Source of the DNA: an uncultured Lachnospiraceae bacterium
GTDB taxonomy: Bacteria > Bacillota > Clostridia > Lachnospirales > Lachnospiraceae
Length of the DNA stretch: 40,017 bases
Assembly: GCA_910583835.1 (NCBI GenBank)
Contig: CAJTYM010000040.1
Coordinates: 1-40,017 of the forward strand
Direction of reading: 5' to 3'
In this document: positions 14,651-24,096 of the stretch, piece after piece
How positions within the stretch are numbered: the stretch's first letter is position 1
How the letters are laid out: each line of letters starts with the position of its first letter
Notes under the pieces: generated by a model
The model's database searches: none
Told to the model about the DNA's origin: nothing
Seen by the model: the letters and a program-made list of their open reading frames with translations, nothing else
Program-made: the position numbers and the translations under genes

Positions 14651-15991
14651 ATGGATTACACACAAGAATATCAGCAGAAACTTGTCTCTGCCGATGAAGC
14701 TGTCAAGGTCATCAAATCCGGCGACTGGGTAGACTACGGCTGGTGCAACGGTACCCCCGATGTGCTGGATAAGGCATTGGCAAAACGGACAGACGAATTA
14801 AAGGATGTCAATTTACGCGGCGGCATTCTCCTAAAACCGCTTGCCGTCTTTGAACGTGAAGATGCCGGAGAACATTTTACCTGGAATTCCTGGCATATGT
14901 CAGGGATTGAGCGCAAACTCATCAACCGTGGCTGCGCTTACTATGCACCTATCCGCTACTCTGAACTGCCGCGTTACTACCGAGATTTGCCCATAAAAGA
15001 TGACGTGGCAATGTTCCAGGTTACCTCAATGGACAAGCATGGCTATTTCAATTTCGGACCTAATGCATCCCATTTGGCTGCTGTCTGCGAGACTTCCGCT
15101 AAGATTATCGTGGAAGTAAATGAGAATATGCCGCGCTGCCTGGGCGGCTTTGAAAACGGCGTACATATTTCACAGGTCGACTATATCGTAGAGGGCGATA
15201 ATGCCCCCATCGGCGAACTGGGCGGCGGCGGAGCTGCTACTGAAGTGGACAAAGCGGTTGCCAAACTGATTGTAGAAGAAATTCCCAACGGCGCCTGCCT
15301 ACAGCTCGGAATCGGCGGAATGCCCAATGCTGTAGGTTCCATGATTGCCGAATCTGATTTGAAGGATTTGGGCGTCCATACAGAGATGTATGTAGATGCT
15401 TTCGTAGACATTGCCAGGGCCGGCAAGATTAATGGTTCCAGGAAGAACATTGACCGCTTCCGCCAGGCCTATGCATTCGGTGCGGGCACTAAGAAGATGT
15501 ACGATTATTTGGACGAGAACCCGGAACTTCTGAGCGCTCCGGTAAGTTACACCAACGATATCCGCTCTATCTCCGCACTGGATAATTTCATGTCCATCAA
15601 CAATGCCGTAGACATCGACTTATTCGGACAGGTGAGTTCCGAATCCTCTGGAATTAAGCAGATTAGCGGCGCTGGCGGACAGTTGGATTTTGTGCTGGGC
15701 GCCTATCTGTCCAACGGCGGCAAGAGCTTTATCTGCTGCTCTTCCACCTTTAAGACCAAGGACGGTGAATTGAAATCAAGGATTCTGCCAACCTTACACC
15801 CCGGTTCCATCGTTACCGACACCCGTGCCAACATCCATTACCTGGTGACAGAGTACGGCAAGGTCAACCTCAAGGGACTCTCTTCCTGGCAGAAATGCGA
15901 GGCAATTATCTCCGTGGCACATCCTGACTTCCGCGATGAACTGATTAAAGAGGCCGAGAAAATGCATATCTGGAGAAGGAGCAACCGCTAA
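14651..15991 (+). CDS. but: Butyryl-CoA:acetate CoA-transferase
   Basis: The enzyme moves CoA from butyryl-CoA to acetate, the last step of butyrate formation in many gut Lachnospiraceae. The 446-residue protein has the length and strong marks of that group: SADEAVKVIKSGDWVDYGW, MPRCLGGFENG, GACLQLGIGGMPNAVGSMIA, SYTNDIRSISALDNFMS and ESSGIKQISGAGGQLDF, which contains the Glu expected to form the CoA thioester. The C-terminus EAEKMHIWRRSNR matches what I recall of Roseburia/Eubacterium Buts. Acetyl-CoA hydrolase or 4-hydroxybutyrate CoA-transferase relatives are the alternatives; the GWCNGTP and GGGG segments are for comparison. It stands alone on the plus strand with its own promoter and terminator; the rest of the butyrate pathway is not here. 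Confidence 0.88.
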   Translation: MDYTQEYQQKLVSADEAVKVIKSGDWVDYGWCNGTPDVLDKALAKRTDELKDVNLRGGILLKPLAVFEREDAGEHFTWNSWHMSGIERKLINRGCAYYAPIRYSELPRYYRDLPIKDDVAMFQVTSMDKHGYFNFGPNASHLAAVCETSAKIIVEVNENMPRCLGGFENGVHISQVDYIVEGDNAPIGELGGGGAATEVDKAVAKLIVEEIPNGACLQLGIGGMPNAVGSMIAESDLKDLGVHTEMYVDAFVDIARAGKINGSRKNIDRFRQAYAFGAGTKKMYDYLDENPELLSAPVSYTNDIRSISALDNFMSINNAVDIDLFGQVSSESSGIKQISGAGGQLDFVLGAYLSNGGKSFICCSSTFKTKDGELKSRILPTLHPGSIVTDTRANIHYLVTEYGKVNLKGLSSWQKCEAIISVAHPDFRDELIKEAEKMHIWRRSNR

Positions 15992-16025
15992 AGAGCAAAT
16001 AAATTGCTGACTATACAGGCTATAC

Positions 16026-16065
16026 AAAAACCCCCATCAGACTTTCAAACTGATGGGGGTTTTTC
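16026..16065. terminator. Bidirectional terminator between but and GH43
   Basis: AAAAACCCCCATCAG and CTGATGGGGGTTTTT form a perfect stem with a 9-base loop. T-runs flank it on both strands, so it can end both the plus-strand CoA-transferase and the minus-strand GH43 transcript. Confidence 0.95.
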
Positions 16066-16077
16066 AGATGTCTGTTT

Positions 16078-18855
16078 TTATTTTACGGTAACTGTCACTG
16101 TCACTTTCGCTTTCTTGTTGTTCGCTGCTGTCACAGTAATCTTTGCCGTGCCTTTCTTCTTGCCTTTTACTACGCCTTTGGCATCTACCGTTGCAACCTT
16201 ATTCTTGCTGCTCTTATATTTCAGTGCGCCGGCTGTATTCTTCGGCAGATTTACTTTAATCTTCGTAGTCTTGTTCTTCTTGATAGTCACTTTCTTCTTG
16301 CTCTTTAAGATAAGTTTCTTAGGAGCTGCTTTGACGGTCACGGTACATTTGAGTTCCACGCCCTCTGCATTAGCCGTAATGGTTGCTTTGCCTTTCTTCT
16401 TCGCCGTAATCTTGCCCTTGCTGACTGTGGCATTCTTACTGCTGCTGTTCCAGGAAACATTGTTCGTTCCGCTGACCTTAAGCGTCACTTTCTCTCCCAC
16501 GCCAAGCGTCAGTTTCTTCTTATCCAGGCTGACAACCGTCACCTTACAGGTTGCTGACTTGCCATTTGCTGTCGCTGTAATGGTCGCAGTCCCGGCTTTC
16601 TTGGCAGCTACAACGCCATTGTTAACGGTGGCAACTTTGTCATCGCTGGTCGTCCAGGTTACCGCTGCATTGGGAACAGCTGTTGCCTTCAAAGTAGCGC
16701 TCTTGCCGGCTTCGATGCCAAGCGCTGTCTGGTCCAGGGTGATGCTGCTGGGAGCCGGCGTATCATTAGGAACCGTCACCTGAATCGGGACTTTTTTATG
16801 TTCTGCCGTAATCTCCTCTTCATATGTCATCTTCAATATCGGCGTGCCATCTGCTGCCCAGTGTACACGTTTCAGACGTGCATGACGGCAAGGGTCTTTT
16901 AACGGATCACTGTTATAATGTAAAGATTTCTCCCCATTCCAGCCACAATGCTGATAGTTATGGGAGGTTGGTCTAGCATGGTACACAAAGATAGCATTTC
17001 CATCCTTATCAACGGTAAAGGAATTGTGTCCCGGTCCTTCCTCTCCATCCACATCGCGAGAAGTCAAAAGCGGGTATGGGTTCTTGGTCCAATTATTAAT
17101 ATCTAGCAAATCTGCACCCTGGTCCGCTGTCATCATGCCAATTGCATACTCAGAACCGGTTCCGGAAGCGGAGAAGCACATGAATATCTTGCCATTGTTC
17201 TGCAAAACGGTAGGTCCTTCATTAACTTCATAACGTACATTCTCCCAGCCATATTCCGGTCTTGTCATCTCTATAATCTCAGAATTCAATACCCATGGGT
17301 TCTCTTGGTTAACTTTCGCCAGATACAGTCTAGAGTTGCCATATCCTTTCGATGCCCAGATTACATAGGGTGTTCCGGTCTTCGCATCTTCAAAATATGT
17401 CATATCCAGACAAAAACTGTTAGTAATAGCTTTCGTAAGACCAGTTCCCCCACGCATCTGGTAGTCGTCCCACAGTGATTCGCCATTTGCTTCTGTAAGT
17501 GCTGTATCATATGGATCCTCTTCTCCATCCAACACCAATGCATGGCAGTATATATTATACGCATCTCCGCCCTTATGAGCCTCCGTAAAATATACTACCC
17601 ATTTGTCTCCGACACGATGGATTTCCGGCGCCCAGATATAGCGCTGTCCACCACCTGCTACTGCGTTACCATCGCTATTCTCATATCCCTGGTTCCCAAC
17701 CTTCCAGATTGTAACCTGCTTGCTTCTGTCCTGAAGCCCTTCCAGAGTATCTGCTTTCCTCAATACAACGCGGTCATACTGTTCTGTATTGTCTCCTGGC
17801 AATTTATCCTTATCTTTCTCTTCCGGGAAGTAGGAGCCAGTCATATAATAATATCCTGTCTGCTCATCATAGAAGATATTGGGGTCAGCCATGCCCTCCA
17901 CGAACTTCGTATTGTCATAATATACAATCTCATTTTCTTCGTCATAATTATCCAGTTCCGTCTCACTGTCGTTTTCCGGATTGTCCTCCGGCAAGGTACT
18001 GCCATTGATTGCTTTCAGATTATTGAGGTATTTTGTCTGGATGGCATCTGCATACAAGGTATATGTACCTGGTACAGAACCATTCACATTGCCCTCTACA
18101 TTTGAAAAATCAAGATTAAACTTCTGCACAGAACCATCGCTGTATGTGGCATTCAGACTTTGATACAGGCTTTTCACTTTCTCTACCGCTTCCTCTTTAG
18201 ACTTAGCGGTAACGGAGATTGGCTCCCAACCTGTCTGCACTACAGTGCCCAGCTTATTGACAATATAGGTATATTCGTCCTCGGTCAAATCCCATGCATT
18301 GCCCAGAGTAATCGTCGCATCCTTTTCTAAGATATTCTCACCCTTGTACATAAGCGAGAACTTTGTCTTATCCAATGGCGTTTCCGAATCATATTCATCC
18401 GTAGATTCTTCGATAGTTTCATTATAATAATGAACGCCATCTTCCGAAGTAAATACATGATAACCAGTAGAAGCCGTGGAATCCGGGGCAATTACTGCAA
18501 AATCATTTCCCCTCTTATAAACCTGCGGGGAAGCTACCTGTTTCGTCCCCTTTTTCGCATAGATAATGGGACCATTATTGTTCAGAACCTCAAACGTCTT
18601 TCCATCCTTGCTGACTGCCATGTAGACGCCCCTGGTCTCCTGCGCTACATTAGTGGCACTCGCATAGAAATTCGTGGTGGTAGAAAACACGGTCAGGTAA
18701 TATCCTGGCGTCAAACTCTCAGTGGTATCCGCACCATAGACAGTGTCTACCTGCTCTACTCCTGCTGCCTGGCTGGTCACCGGCACGGATGTAAATACCA
18801 TCGCCGATGCCAGCAGCATTGAAATGCCTGTTTTCAATAGTTGTTTTTTCTTCAT
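16078..18855 (-). CDS. Secreted GH43 glycosidase with Big_2 repeats
   Basis: A 925-residue exported enzyme, likely an alpha-L-arabinofuranosidase or related GH43. Signal peptide 1-31 (TSVPVTSQAAG). An N-terminal beta-rich part is followed by an Ig-like segment (about 195-290, ATYSDGSV...PGTYTLY). The five-bladed catalytic domain (about 315-680) has MADPNIFYD (general base Asp near 325), WAPEIHRV, FCLDMTYFED (pKa-tuning Asp) and EVNEGPTV (acid Glu near 543). Two to three Big_2 domains (TITATANGKSATCKVTV; KKGKATITA; KKGTAKITV) and a lysine-rich end follow. The ATG has GGAGG upstream and lies 36 bases after the paralogous GH43, so they form one operon. Exact substrate is inferred from locus context only. 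Confidence 0.87.
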   Translation of the reverse strand: MKKKQLLKTGISMLLASAMVFTSVPVTSQAAGVEQVDTVYGADTTESLTPGYYLTVFSTTTNFYASATNVAQETRGVYMAVSKDGKTFEVLNNNGPIIYAKKGTKQVASPQVYKRGNDFAVIAPDSTASTGYHVFTSEDGVHYYNETIEESTDEYDSETPLDKTKFSLMYKGENILEKDATITLGNAWDLTEDEYTYIVNKLGTVVQTGWEPISVTAKSKEEAVEKVKSLYQSLNATYSDGSVQKFNLDFSNVEGNVNGSVPGTYTLYADAIQTKYLNNLKAINGSTLPEDNPENDSETELDNYDEENEIVYYDNTKFVEGMADPNIFYDEQTGYYYMTGSYFPEEKDKDKLPGDNTEQYDRVVLRKADTLEGLQDRSKQVTIWKVGNQGYENSDGNAVAGGGQRYIWAPEIHRVGDKWVVYFTEAHKGGDAYNIYCHALVLDGEEDPYDTALTEANGESLWDDYQMRGGTGLTKAITNSFCLDMTYFEDAKTGTPYVIWASKGYGNSRLYLAKVNQENPWVLNSEIIEMTRPEYGWENVRYEVNEGPTVLQNNGKIFMCFSASGTGSEYAIGMMTADQGADLLDINNWTKNPYPLLTSRDVDGEEGPGHNSFTVDKDGNAIFVYHARPTSHNYQHCGWNGEKSLHYNSDPLKDPCRHARLKRVHWAADGTPILKMTYEEEITAEHKKVPIQVTVPNDTPAPSSITLDQTALGIEAGKSATLKATAVPNAAVTWTTSDDKVATVNNGVVAAKKAGTATITATANGKSATCKVTVVSLDKKKLTLGVGEKVTLKVSGTNNVSWNSSSKNATVSKGKITAKKKGKATITANAEGVELKCTVTVKAAPKKLILKSKKKVTIKKNKTTKIKVNLPKNTAGALKYKSSKNKVATVDAKGVVKGKKKGTAKITVTAANNKKAKVTVTVTVK

Positions 18856-18891
18856 TCTGTTCCTCCTTCTTCACCTTTCCATTCATATGAT

Positions 18892-21800
18892 TTATTTAAC
18901 TGTGATTTTAATTTTAGCGCTTTTCTTGTTGAATGTGGTCACTGTAATGGTCGCCTTGCCCTTCTTTACTGCCTTAACCTTGCCTTTCGTGCTTACAGTT
19001 GCCACTTTCTTGTTGCTGCTCTTATATTTGATAACATTGCTTGCCGTATTCTTCGGCAGCTTTGCCTTAATCTGGAAGGTCTTGCCTTTCTTTAACGTCT
19101 TCTTCTTGGCATTTAACGTTACCTTCTTCGGCGCTGCTTTCACTGTTATCGTACAGCTTGCTTTCTTGCCGTCCGCCGCAGCTGTGATGGTGACCTTGGT
19201 TGCTTTCTTAATCTTCTTATTCGTAGCAACTTTGCCATTCTTGACCGTAGCAGCTTTCTGATTGCTCGTTGTCCACTGAACCGTTTTATTCGTTGCATTA
19301 CCGGGCTTGACGGTAGCCGTCAAGGTGAACTTCTCACCCGCGCCCAGCGTCAGTTTCTTCTTACTCAAGGTTATCCCGCTCACAGGGACTTTGCCATCGT
19401 CCTTATCTTTGTCTTTATCTGAAGCTGCTGCTACCGTAACGGTACAGTTTGCCGTCACGCCGTCCGCCTCAGCCGTAATCGTTGTTGTACCGGCTGCCAC
19501 AGCCGTCACCTTGCCATCTGCAACGGTTGCAACCCCAGGGTTCGCGGACTGCCAGGTCACGGTCTTATCGCTTGCATTTGCTGGCAATACCGTAGCGGTC
19601 AAGGTCTCGCTTCCTCCAACGGTCAGGTTGAGACTCGTTTTATTCAAGGATACTCCGCTGACCGGTATGCGCACAGTAATCGTTGCCGTCACCGTTTTAT
19701 ATTCCTCGGCAAGCTCCTCAGCGTAACTCATCTTGAGGATGGGCGTGCCGTCTGCTGCCCAGTGTACACGTTTCAGCCTTGCGTCACGGCAGGGGTCGTA
19801 AAGCGAACCCGAACTTGCCCATTCACATTGCTTATCATAACACTGTTGTCCTCTTGCATGGTAGACAAAGATATCATTGCCGTCCTCGTCAACTGTAAAC
19901 GAATTGTGTCCCGGTCCGTATTCCCCCGGCACGTCCGAGGAGGTCAGTACCGGATATCCCTGTTTCTTCCAGGAAGCTGCATCCAGCATATCTGCGTTTT
20001 CATCAATAGACAGCAAGCCCACGCAATACTCCGGTCCGGTTCCCGCTGCCGAAAATGCCACATAAATCTTGCCATTATTCTTGATTACGGAAGGTCCTTC
20101 GTTGACATTCTCTACCTGGCGTTCCCAACTGTACTCAGGGATAGATATCTTCACGCTGTTGGAAATACATTTCCACGGCTCATCCTTATTAATCTCAGCA
20201 ATGTACAGAGAGGAATAATCATTGGACTGCGGCCAGATAACATACCATCTGCCCTGATTCTCAAACACTGTCATATCCAGGGAGAATGCCGTAAATGCCT
20301 GCGTATCCCCTTCGTTCGCCTGCATAAGACCCATTGCCTCCCAACTTGCCGGATTCATGATATCCTCAGGATCCGTACATTTCAGTACATGCGGGCGTAT
20401 TCCCCATACATTGCCACCATCAACACTTGAGGTATAAAATACATAATACTGGTCATCCACCAGGCGGATTTCCGGTGCCCAGATATAGCGGAATTCATTG
20501 TTGGAATGGTCATCGCAGTCCCAGATGGTAATTTCCTCGGCGCTGGCAAGCCCCTCAATTGTCTCAGACTGCCGCAGCACAATCTTGTCATAGCCATTTT
20601 TATCACTGCCGCCGCACATCGGATACGATGCCGTAAAGTAATAATAACCATCGTTGCCCTTTAAGATGCAGGGGTCTGCGCGCTGCTGGATAAATGGGTT
20701 CGCGTACTTTGTCTGTTGGATGGTCCCTTTGACCTCATAAGTTCCCACTTTTGAGAAATCTACCCCAGCAATGTCCTGCTCATCCCAGACCACCTTCATA
20801 TCTTTCGATGACCCATCACTGTAATCGGTCTTCACCGTTTCGGGAAGCAATGAGGCTGCATTTGCGCTCTCACCCAGTTTCGCCTTTATCTGCGGCGCCT
20901 GAACCCCGGTATTCCTCACCACGTCCAGTTTGCCGACCACCCGGTCATACTCACTCTTGCCGATACGCAGTACATTGCCCACAGAAGCTCCTTCGGGCAG
21001 CTTAATGCCTTCAGCCAAAGATTCTTTCACATAATCTGTCTGCTGCTCATCTGTGACAGTTGTAAAGTCAGCAGTAACCGCACTAAACTGCGTGTTCCCG
21101 CTTTTCCAGAAAATCTGATAAGAAACCACACCCTGCTTTGATACAGGGCACACCTGCAAATCGCCGGATACATCATGGCCAAGCTGCAGCTTCCGCTCAT
21201 TCGTAAAATTAATCAAATCCACAGAATCAAACACATAGATATACTTCTGCACGGAGGTATTCTTAGCCACCATGCCGTAAGTCCCATCTGCTTTGCGGAA
21301 AATATACATTCCCTGCAAGCCATTGGGATTAGATGCCTTGCCTCCGCCCCAATTGTTGGCAAAACAGATGCCGGTATTGGAATTCAGCGCCGTATACTCT
21401 GTTCCGTCCACACTGTAAGCCAGATGCAGACTGTTCCCAAGCGAAGCATTTTCCTTGGTGTTGGTATATGACATCAGGTAAGCATAATCCGCTTCCCCAC
21501 GCACTATAATATCGAAGCTTTTCTGTGCGCTGAAATTATCACTGCCATTCGCATATGTAACATTTGCAGTCAAAGTAAGGCGTACATCGCTATTCTGCCC
21601 GGAGCGCTTCACCTTGCCAACAATCTTGCCATCTGCTGACACAATCTCCATGGCATTCACATTGCTGCTGGTCCAGCTAATACTCGTATTGGCTCCAAGC
21701 GCGCCCGGAAGTTCTAAATCTTCCGACACAAAGTATGTGCCAATGCTGAAATCCTCCACACGGCTATTAAACTGCTCCTGCATAGGCACTGCCGGCACGG

Positions 21801-22851
21801 TCAAATCAAATGTCTTGGTACTCGTACTTCCCGCCACGGAAATCGTTGCCGTCAAAGTTGCACTGGCAGCCGTATCGGTAGGAACCGTCACCTTGCCATC
21901 CGCAGAAATCACATCGGGGTTGCTGCTCTCCCAACCAATGACTGCACCTTTCGCACCCTCTGTCGGAAGCGGCAAATCCCTTGTCACCGTACTGTCCAAT
22001 ACCAGCGAGTTCTTTACCTCCGTAAGCGCAGCATTGATTACAGTCTCTTTATTCAACGCCGGCGGCATGTCATCATAATATTCCTGCCAGACTTCCGCTT
22101 GTGTCAGAGCCTGCCCATAGACGCGCACACCATAGACGCCTCCCTTGTAGAACTTATCATTGTAGGCAGAACGCCCAATATAGGCAACCAAACCTGCGCC
22201 AAAATCGGTTGTCGTCTTACTTTTGTTGTTATTGCACACCTCCACACCATTATAATAGCCAATGATCTTATCTGGCGTAATTACAGTTGTGTACAATCCC
22301 CAATCCGCACTGGTCTTCGTGCTAGAGACGGGTGTCTCCGTATTGTACGGTTCACTCGCATTATTGCTGTCTGTCCAGACAGATTTGAAATATCCGTCCG
22401 GCTGTGCCGGGTTTAAAATCCAGTAATTCAAAGGATTCCCCGCTGTAACGCTGCTATCCACATGCTTTGTCTTCGTTCCGAAATACATCGCAGAATAATT
22501 GCCGCTACCAGTATCATTTTTCAGCCAGGTTGAGATAGTCAGGGTATCCCTGTTCTCAAATAACCTGCCGGGAATCGACACATAAGCAGCTGAAGAACCT
22601 GCTGCACCGCCCGGAAGCGTCAGCACTCCATTCGCAATCGCCGCTCCCGTTCCCTCCAAGGTTGCATCATAGCCATTGCCGCTCGCATCGGCAATTGATT
22701 TGTCTGTGACATCGCTGTCCTCAAACTTGTACTCGGCAAGCAAATTGCCCTCCCCAGCCGCATTTGCCACTTCCGCTGAAGATAAAGGCAGCATAGCAGC
22801 AGCCATGACGAAGCTTAATATCGCTGCCAGACACCGTTTCCATTGTTTCAT
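18892..22851 (-). CDS. Large secreted GH43 with LamG and Ig-like domains
   Basis: A 1319-residue exported enzyme. The start at 22851 follows GAGGAGG; upstream in-frame Met codons are in the operator region and rejected. Signal peptide about 1-31 (SSAEVANAAG). A LamG/concanavalin-like carbohydrate-binding domain (about 40-255) is followed by two atrophied Ig-like domains (about 265-455; GWESSNPDVISADGKVTV and SWTSSNV). A second propeller-like region (about 460-620) precedes the GH43 domain (about 715-1050) with RADPCILKG, WAPEIRLV, FSLDMTVFE and NVNEGPSV supplying the catalytic triad. Three Big_2 repeats and a basic tail close it. It shares the DPCRxARLKRVHWAADGTPILKM block with the downstream GH43, indicating an old duplication. 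Probably acts on arabinose-containing polysaccharide. Confidence 0.87.
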   Translation of the reverse strand: MKQWKRCLAAILSFVMAAAMLPLSSAEVANAAGEGNLLAEYKFEDSDVTDKSIADASGNGYDATLEGTGAAIANGVLTLPGGAAGSSAAYVSIPGRLFENRDTLTISTWLKNDTGSGNYSAMYFGTKTKHVDSSVTAGNPLNYWILNPAQPDGYFKSVWTDSNNASEPYNTETPVSSTKTSADWGLYTTVITPDKIIGYYNGVEVCNNNKSKTTTDFGAGLVAYIGRSAYNDKFYKGGVYGVRVYGQALTQAEVWQEYYDDMPPALNKETVINAALTEVKNSLVLDSTVTRDLPLPTEGAKGAVIGWESSNPDVISADGKVTVPTDTAASATLTATISVAGSTSTKTFDLTVPAVPMQEQFNSRVEDFSIGTYFVSEDLELPGALGANTSISWTSSNVNAMEIVSADGKIVGKVKRSGQNSDVRLTLTANVTYANGSDNFSAQKSFDIIVRGEADYAYLMSYTNTKENASLGNSLHLAYSVDGTEYTALNSNTGICFANNWGGGKASNPNGLQGMYIFRKADGTYGMVAKNTSVQKYIYVFDSVDLINFTNERKLQLGHDVSGDLQVCPVSKQGVVSYQIFWKSGNTQFSAVTADFTTVTDEQQTDYVKESLAEGIKLPEGASVGNVLRIGKSEYDRVVGKLDVVRNTGVQAPQIKAKLGESANAASLLPETVKTDYSDGSSKDMKVVWDEQDIAGVDFSKVGTYEVKGTIQQTKYANPFIQQRADPCILKGNDGYYYFTASYPMCGGSDKNGYDKIVLRQSETIEGLASAEEITIWDCDDHSNNEFRYIWAPEIRLVDDQYYVFYTSSVDGGNVWGIRPHVLKCTDPEDIMNPASWEAMGLMQANEGDTQAFTAFSLDMTVFENQGRWYVIWPQSNDYSSLYIAEINKDEPWKCISNSVKISIPEYSWERQVENVNEGPSVIKNNGKIYVAFSAAGTGPEYCVGLLSIDENADMLDAASWKKQGYPVLTSSDVPGEYGPGHNSFTVDEDGNDIFVYHARGQQCYDKQCEWASSGSLYDPCRDARLKRVHWAADGTPILKMSYAEELAEEYKTVTATITVRIPVSGVSLNKTSLNLTVGGSETLTATVLPANASDKTVTWQSANPGVATVADGKVTAVAAGTTTITAEADGVTANCTVTVAAASDKDKDKDDGKVPVSGITLSKKKLTLGAGEKFTLTATVKPGNATNKTVQWTTSNQKAATVKNGKVATNKKIKKATKVTITAAADGKKASCTITVKAAPKKVTLNAKKKTLKKGKTFQIKAKLPKNTASNVIKYKSSNKKVATVSTKGKVKAVKKGKATITVTTFNKKSAKIKITVK

Positions 22852-22870
22852 CGCATCCTCCTCCTTCTTT

Positions 22871-22898
22871 ATAATACTCACATGCAAATTTTGCACAA
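22871..22898 (-). promoter_or_regulatory. Candidate promoter of the GH43 pair
   Basis: TTGTGC (22893-22898) and TATTAT (22871-22876) with a 16-base spacer lie about 20 bases before the ATG on the minus strand, after the terminator of the transporter operon. The -35 overlaps one of two TTGTRCAA boxes, which fits repression by a bound regulator. Confidence 0.5.
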
Positions 22899-22918
22899 AA
22901 GATATTATTATTGTACAA
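22891..22918. promoter_or_regulatory. Candidate AraR-like operator pair
   Basis: Plus-strand boxes TTGCACAA (22891-22898) and TTGTACAA (22911-22918) are 20 bases apart, about two helical turns. They sit inside a longer inverted repeat, AAATTTTG and CAAAATTT separated by 22 bases. The palindrome resembles the TTGTAC part of known AraR sites of Bacillus. Assignment to the AraR-like gene of this window is inference. Confidence 0.45.
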
Positions 22919-22982
22919 AATTTCCCTACAAAAAGCAACAAATATTCTTTGGGAAATTGAAAATTTCAAAGCTATACTGACA

Positions 22983-23012
22983 AAAAACCCTCGGACAGTA
23001 ATCCGAGGGTTT
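22983..23012 (-). terminator. Terminator of the sugar ABC transporter operon
   Basis: AAACCCTCGGA and TCCGAGGGTTT form a stem with a 6-base loop; on the minus strand the stem is followed by TTTTTT. It separates the last permease gene from the GH43 promoter. Confidence 0.92.
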
Positions 23013-23048
23013 CTCTTTATATTCATATATATAACCAATCCCAAACGA

Positions 23049-24095
23049 TTATGATTTCTTCTTACGAACCATAACAAGACTCTGGATAACCAGGAACAGG
23101 CAGAGCATAAGCGCTCTCGTGATACCAATCCACCATGCTTCTCCCAGACCTGCCTGAGATACGATATTCTGAATGGTACCCAGAGACATAACACCGAAGA
23201 ATGTACCTGCAATGTTACCAACACCACCGGTCAGCATCGTACCTCCGATAATCGAAGATGCGATTGCGTCCATCTCGGCTCCCAGCGCATGGGATGGTGA
23301 ACCGGAACCTACATGGAGGAAGTATACATATCCGCCGATTCCTGCCAAAAGCCCGCAGAGCACATGGGAAAGGAATCTTGTTCTCTTCACATTAATACCA
23401 AGCATCAATGCACTCTGGCGGTTTCCGCCGACTGCATAGAAAGAACGTCCAAGCTTGGTCCATCTGAGCAGACAGAACAGAACAATAACAACAAGGATTG
23501 CCACGATTACACCAATCTCGACATAAGCATCGATATAGTCGCCTTTTCGGTTGGCAGAACCCAGACCCGGTATGATGACACGTGTCATTTTCAGCTTAGT
23601 GAACGCTTCATTTGCCACGTTAAATGGCTTGGTATTTACAATTGTTGTCATACCACGGGCAAAGAACATACCTGCCAGGGTAACGATAAACGGCTGGATA
23701 TCAAGATATGCAACCAGAAGTCCCTGGAACGCACCGAATGCAAGACCTACCGCCAATGCAATCAGCACAGACACAAATACATTGCCTCCCATATGGTCAA
23801 GGTATACTGCGCAGCACATGCTGACTAATGCCGTAACACCACCAACGGAGATATCAATTCCGCCGGTAATCATAACAATACTCAAGCCACAGGCAAGGAC
23901 AATCAAAGCAGCATTGGCATTCAACAGGTTAAAAAATCCTTGAGGCTTTAAGAACCCTCCACCCTGGAAGATAATAGCGCCAATATACATCAGGAAGAAG
24001 ATTACAACGGTAATCGTAAGGAGCAGATTCGTGTCGGTAAGATTATTAAATTTTTCCATTAAACCACCGGACGCTTTTGTTTTATTATTTGACAT
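23049..24095 (-). CDS. Furanose-type sugar ABC transporter permease (YjfF-like)
   Basis: A 348-residue inner-membrane permease with about eight to ten hydrophobic segments. The conserved ABC-2 sugar permease block appears as LVLACGLSIVMITGGIDISVGGVTAL and the cytoplasmic coupling region as RWTKLGRSFYAVGGNRQSALMLGINV. MDAIASSIIGGTMLTGGVGN is typical of the BPD_transp_2 (RbsC/YjfF) family. The start at 24095 has AAGGAGG nine bases upstream; the upstream TTG frame is rejected. Its start is one base past the stop of the other permease, so the two are translationally close and likely form a heterodimer, as YtfT-YjfF do. Substrate is inferred as a pentofuranose or galactofuranose. Confidence 0.9.
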   Translation of the reverse strand: MSNNKTKASGGLMEKFNNLTDTNLLLTITVVIFFLMYIGAIIFQGGGFLKPQGFFNLLNANAALIVLACGLSIVMITGGIDISVGGVTALVSMCCAVYLDHMGGNVFVSVLIALAVGLAFGAFQGLLVAYLDIQPFIVTLAGMFFARGMTTIVNTKPFNVANEAFTKLKMTRVIIPGLGSANRKGDYIDAYVEIGVIVAILVVIVLFCLLRWTKLGRSFYAVGGNRQSALMLGINVKRTRFLSHVLCGLLAGIGGYVYFLHVGSGSPSHALGAEMDAIASSIIGGTMLTGGVGNIAGTFFGVMSLGTIQNIVSQAGLGEAWWIGITRALMLCLFLVIQSLVMVRKKKS

Positions 24096-24096
24096 A

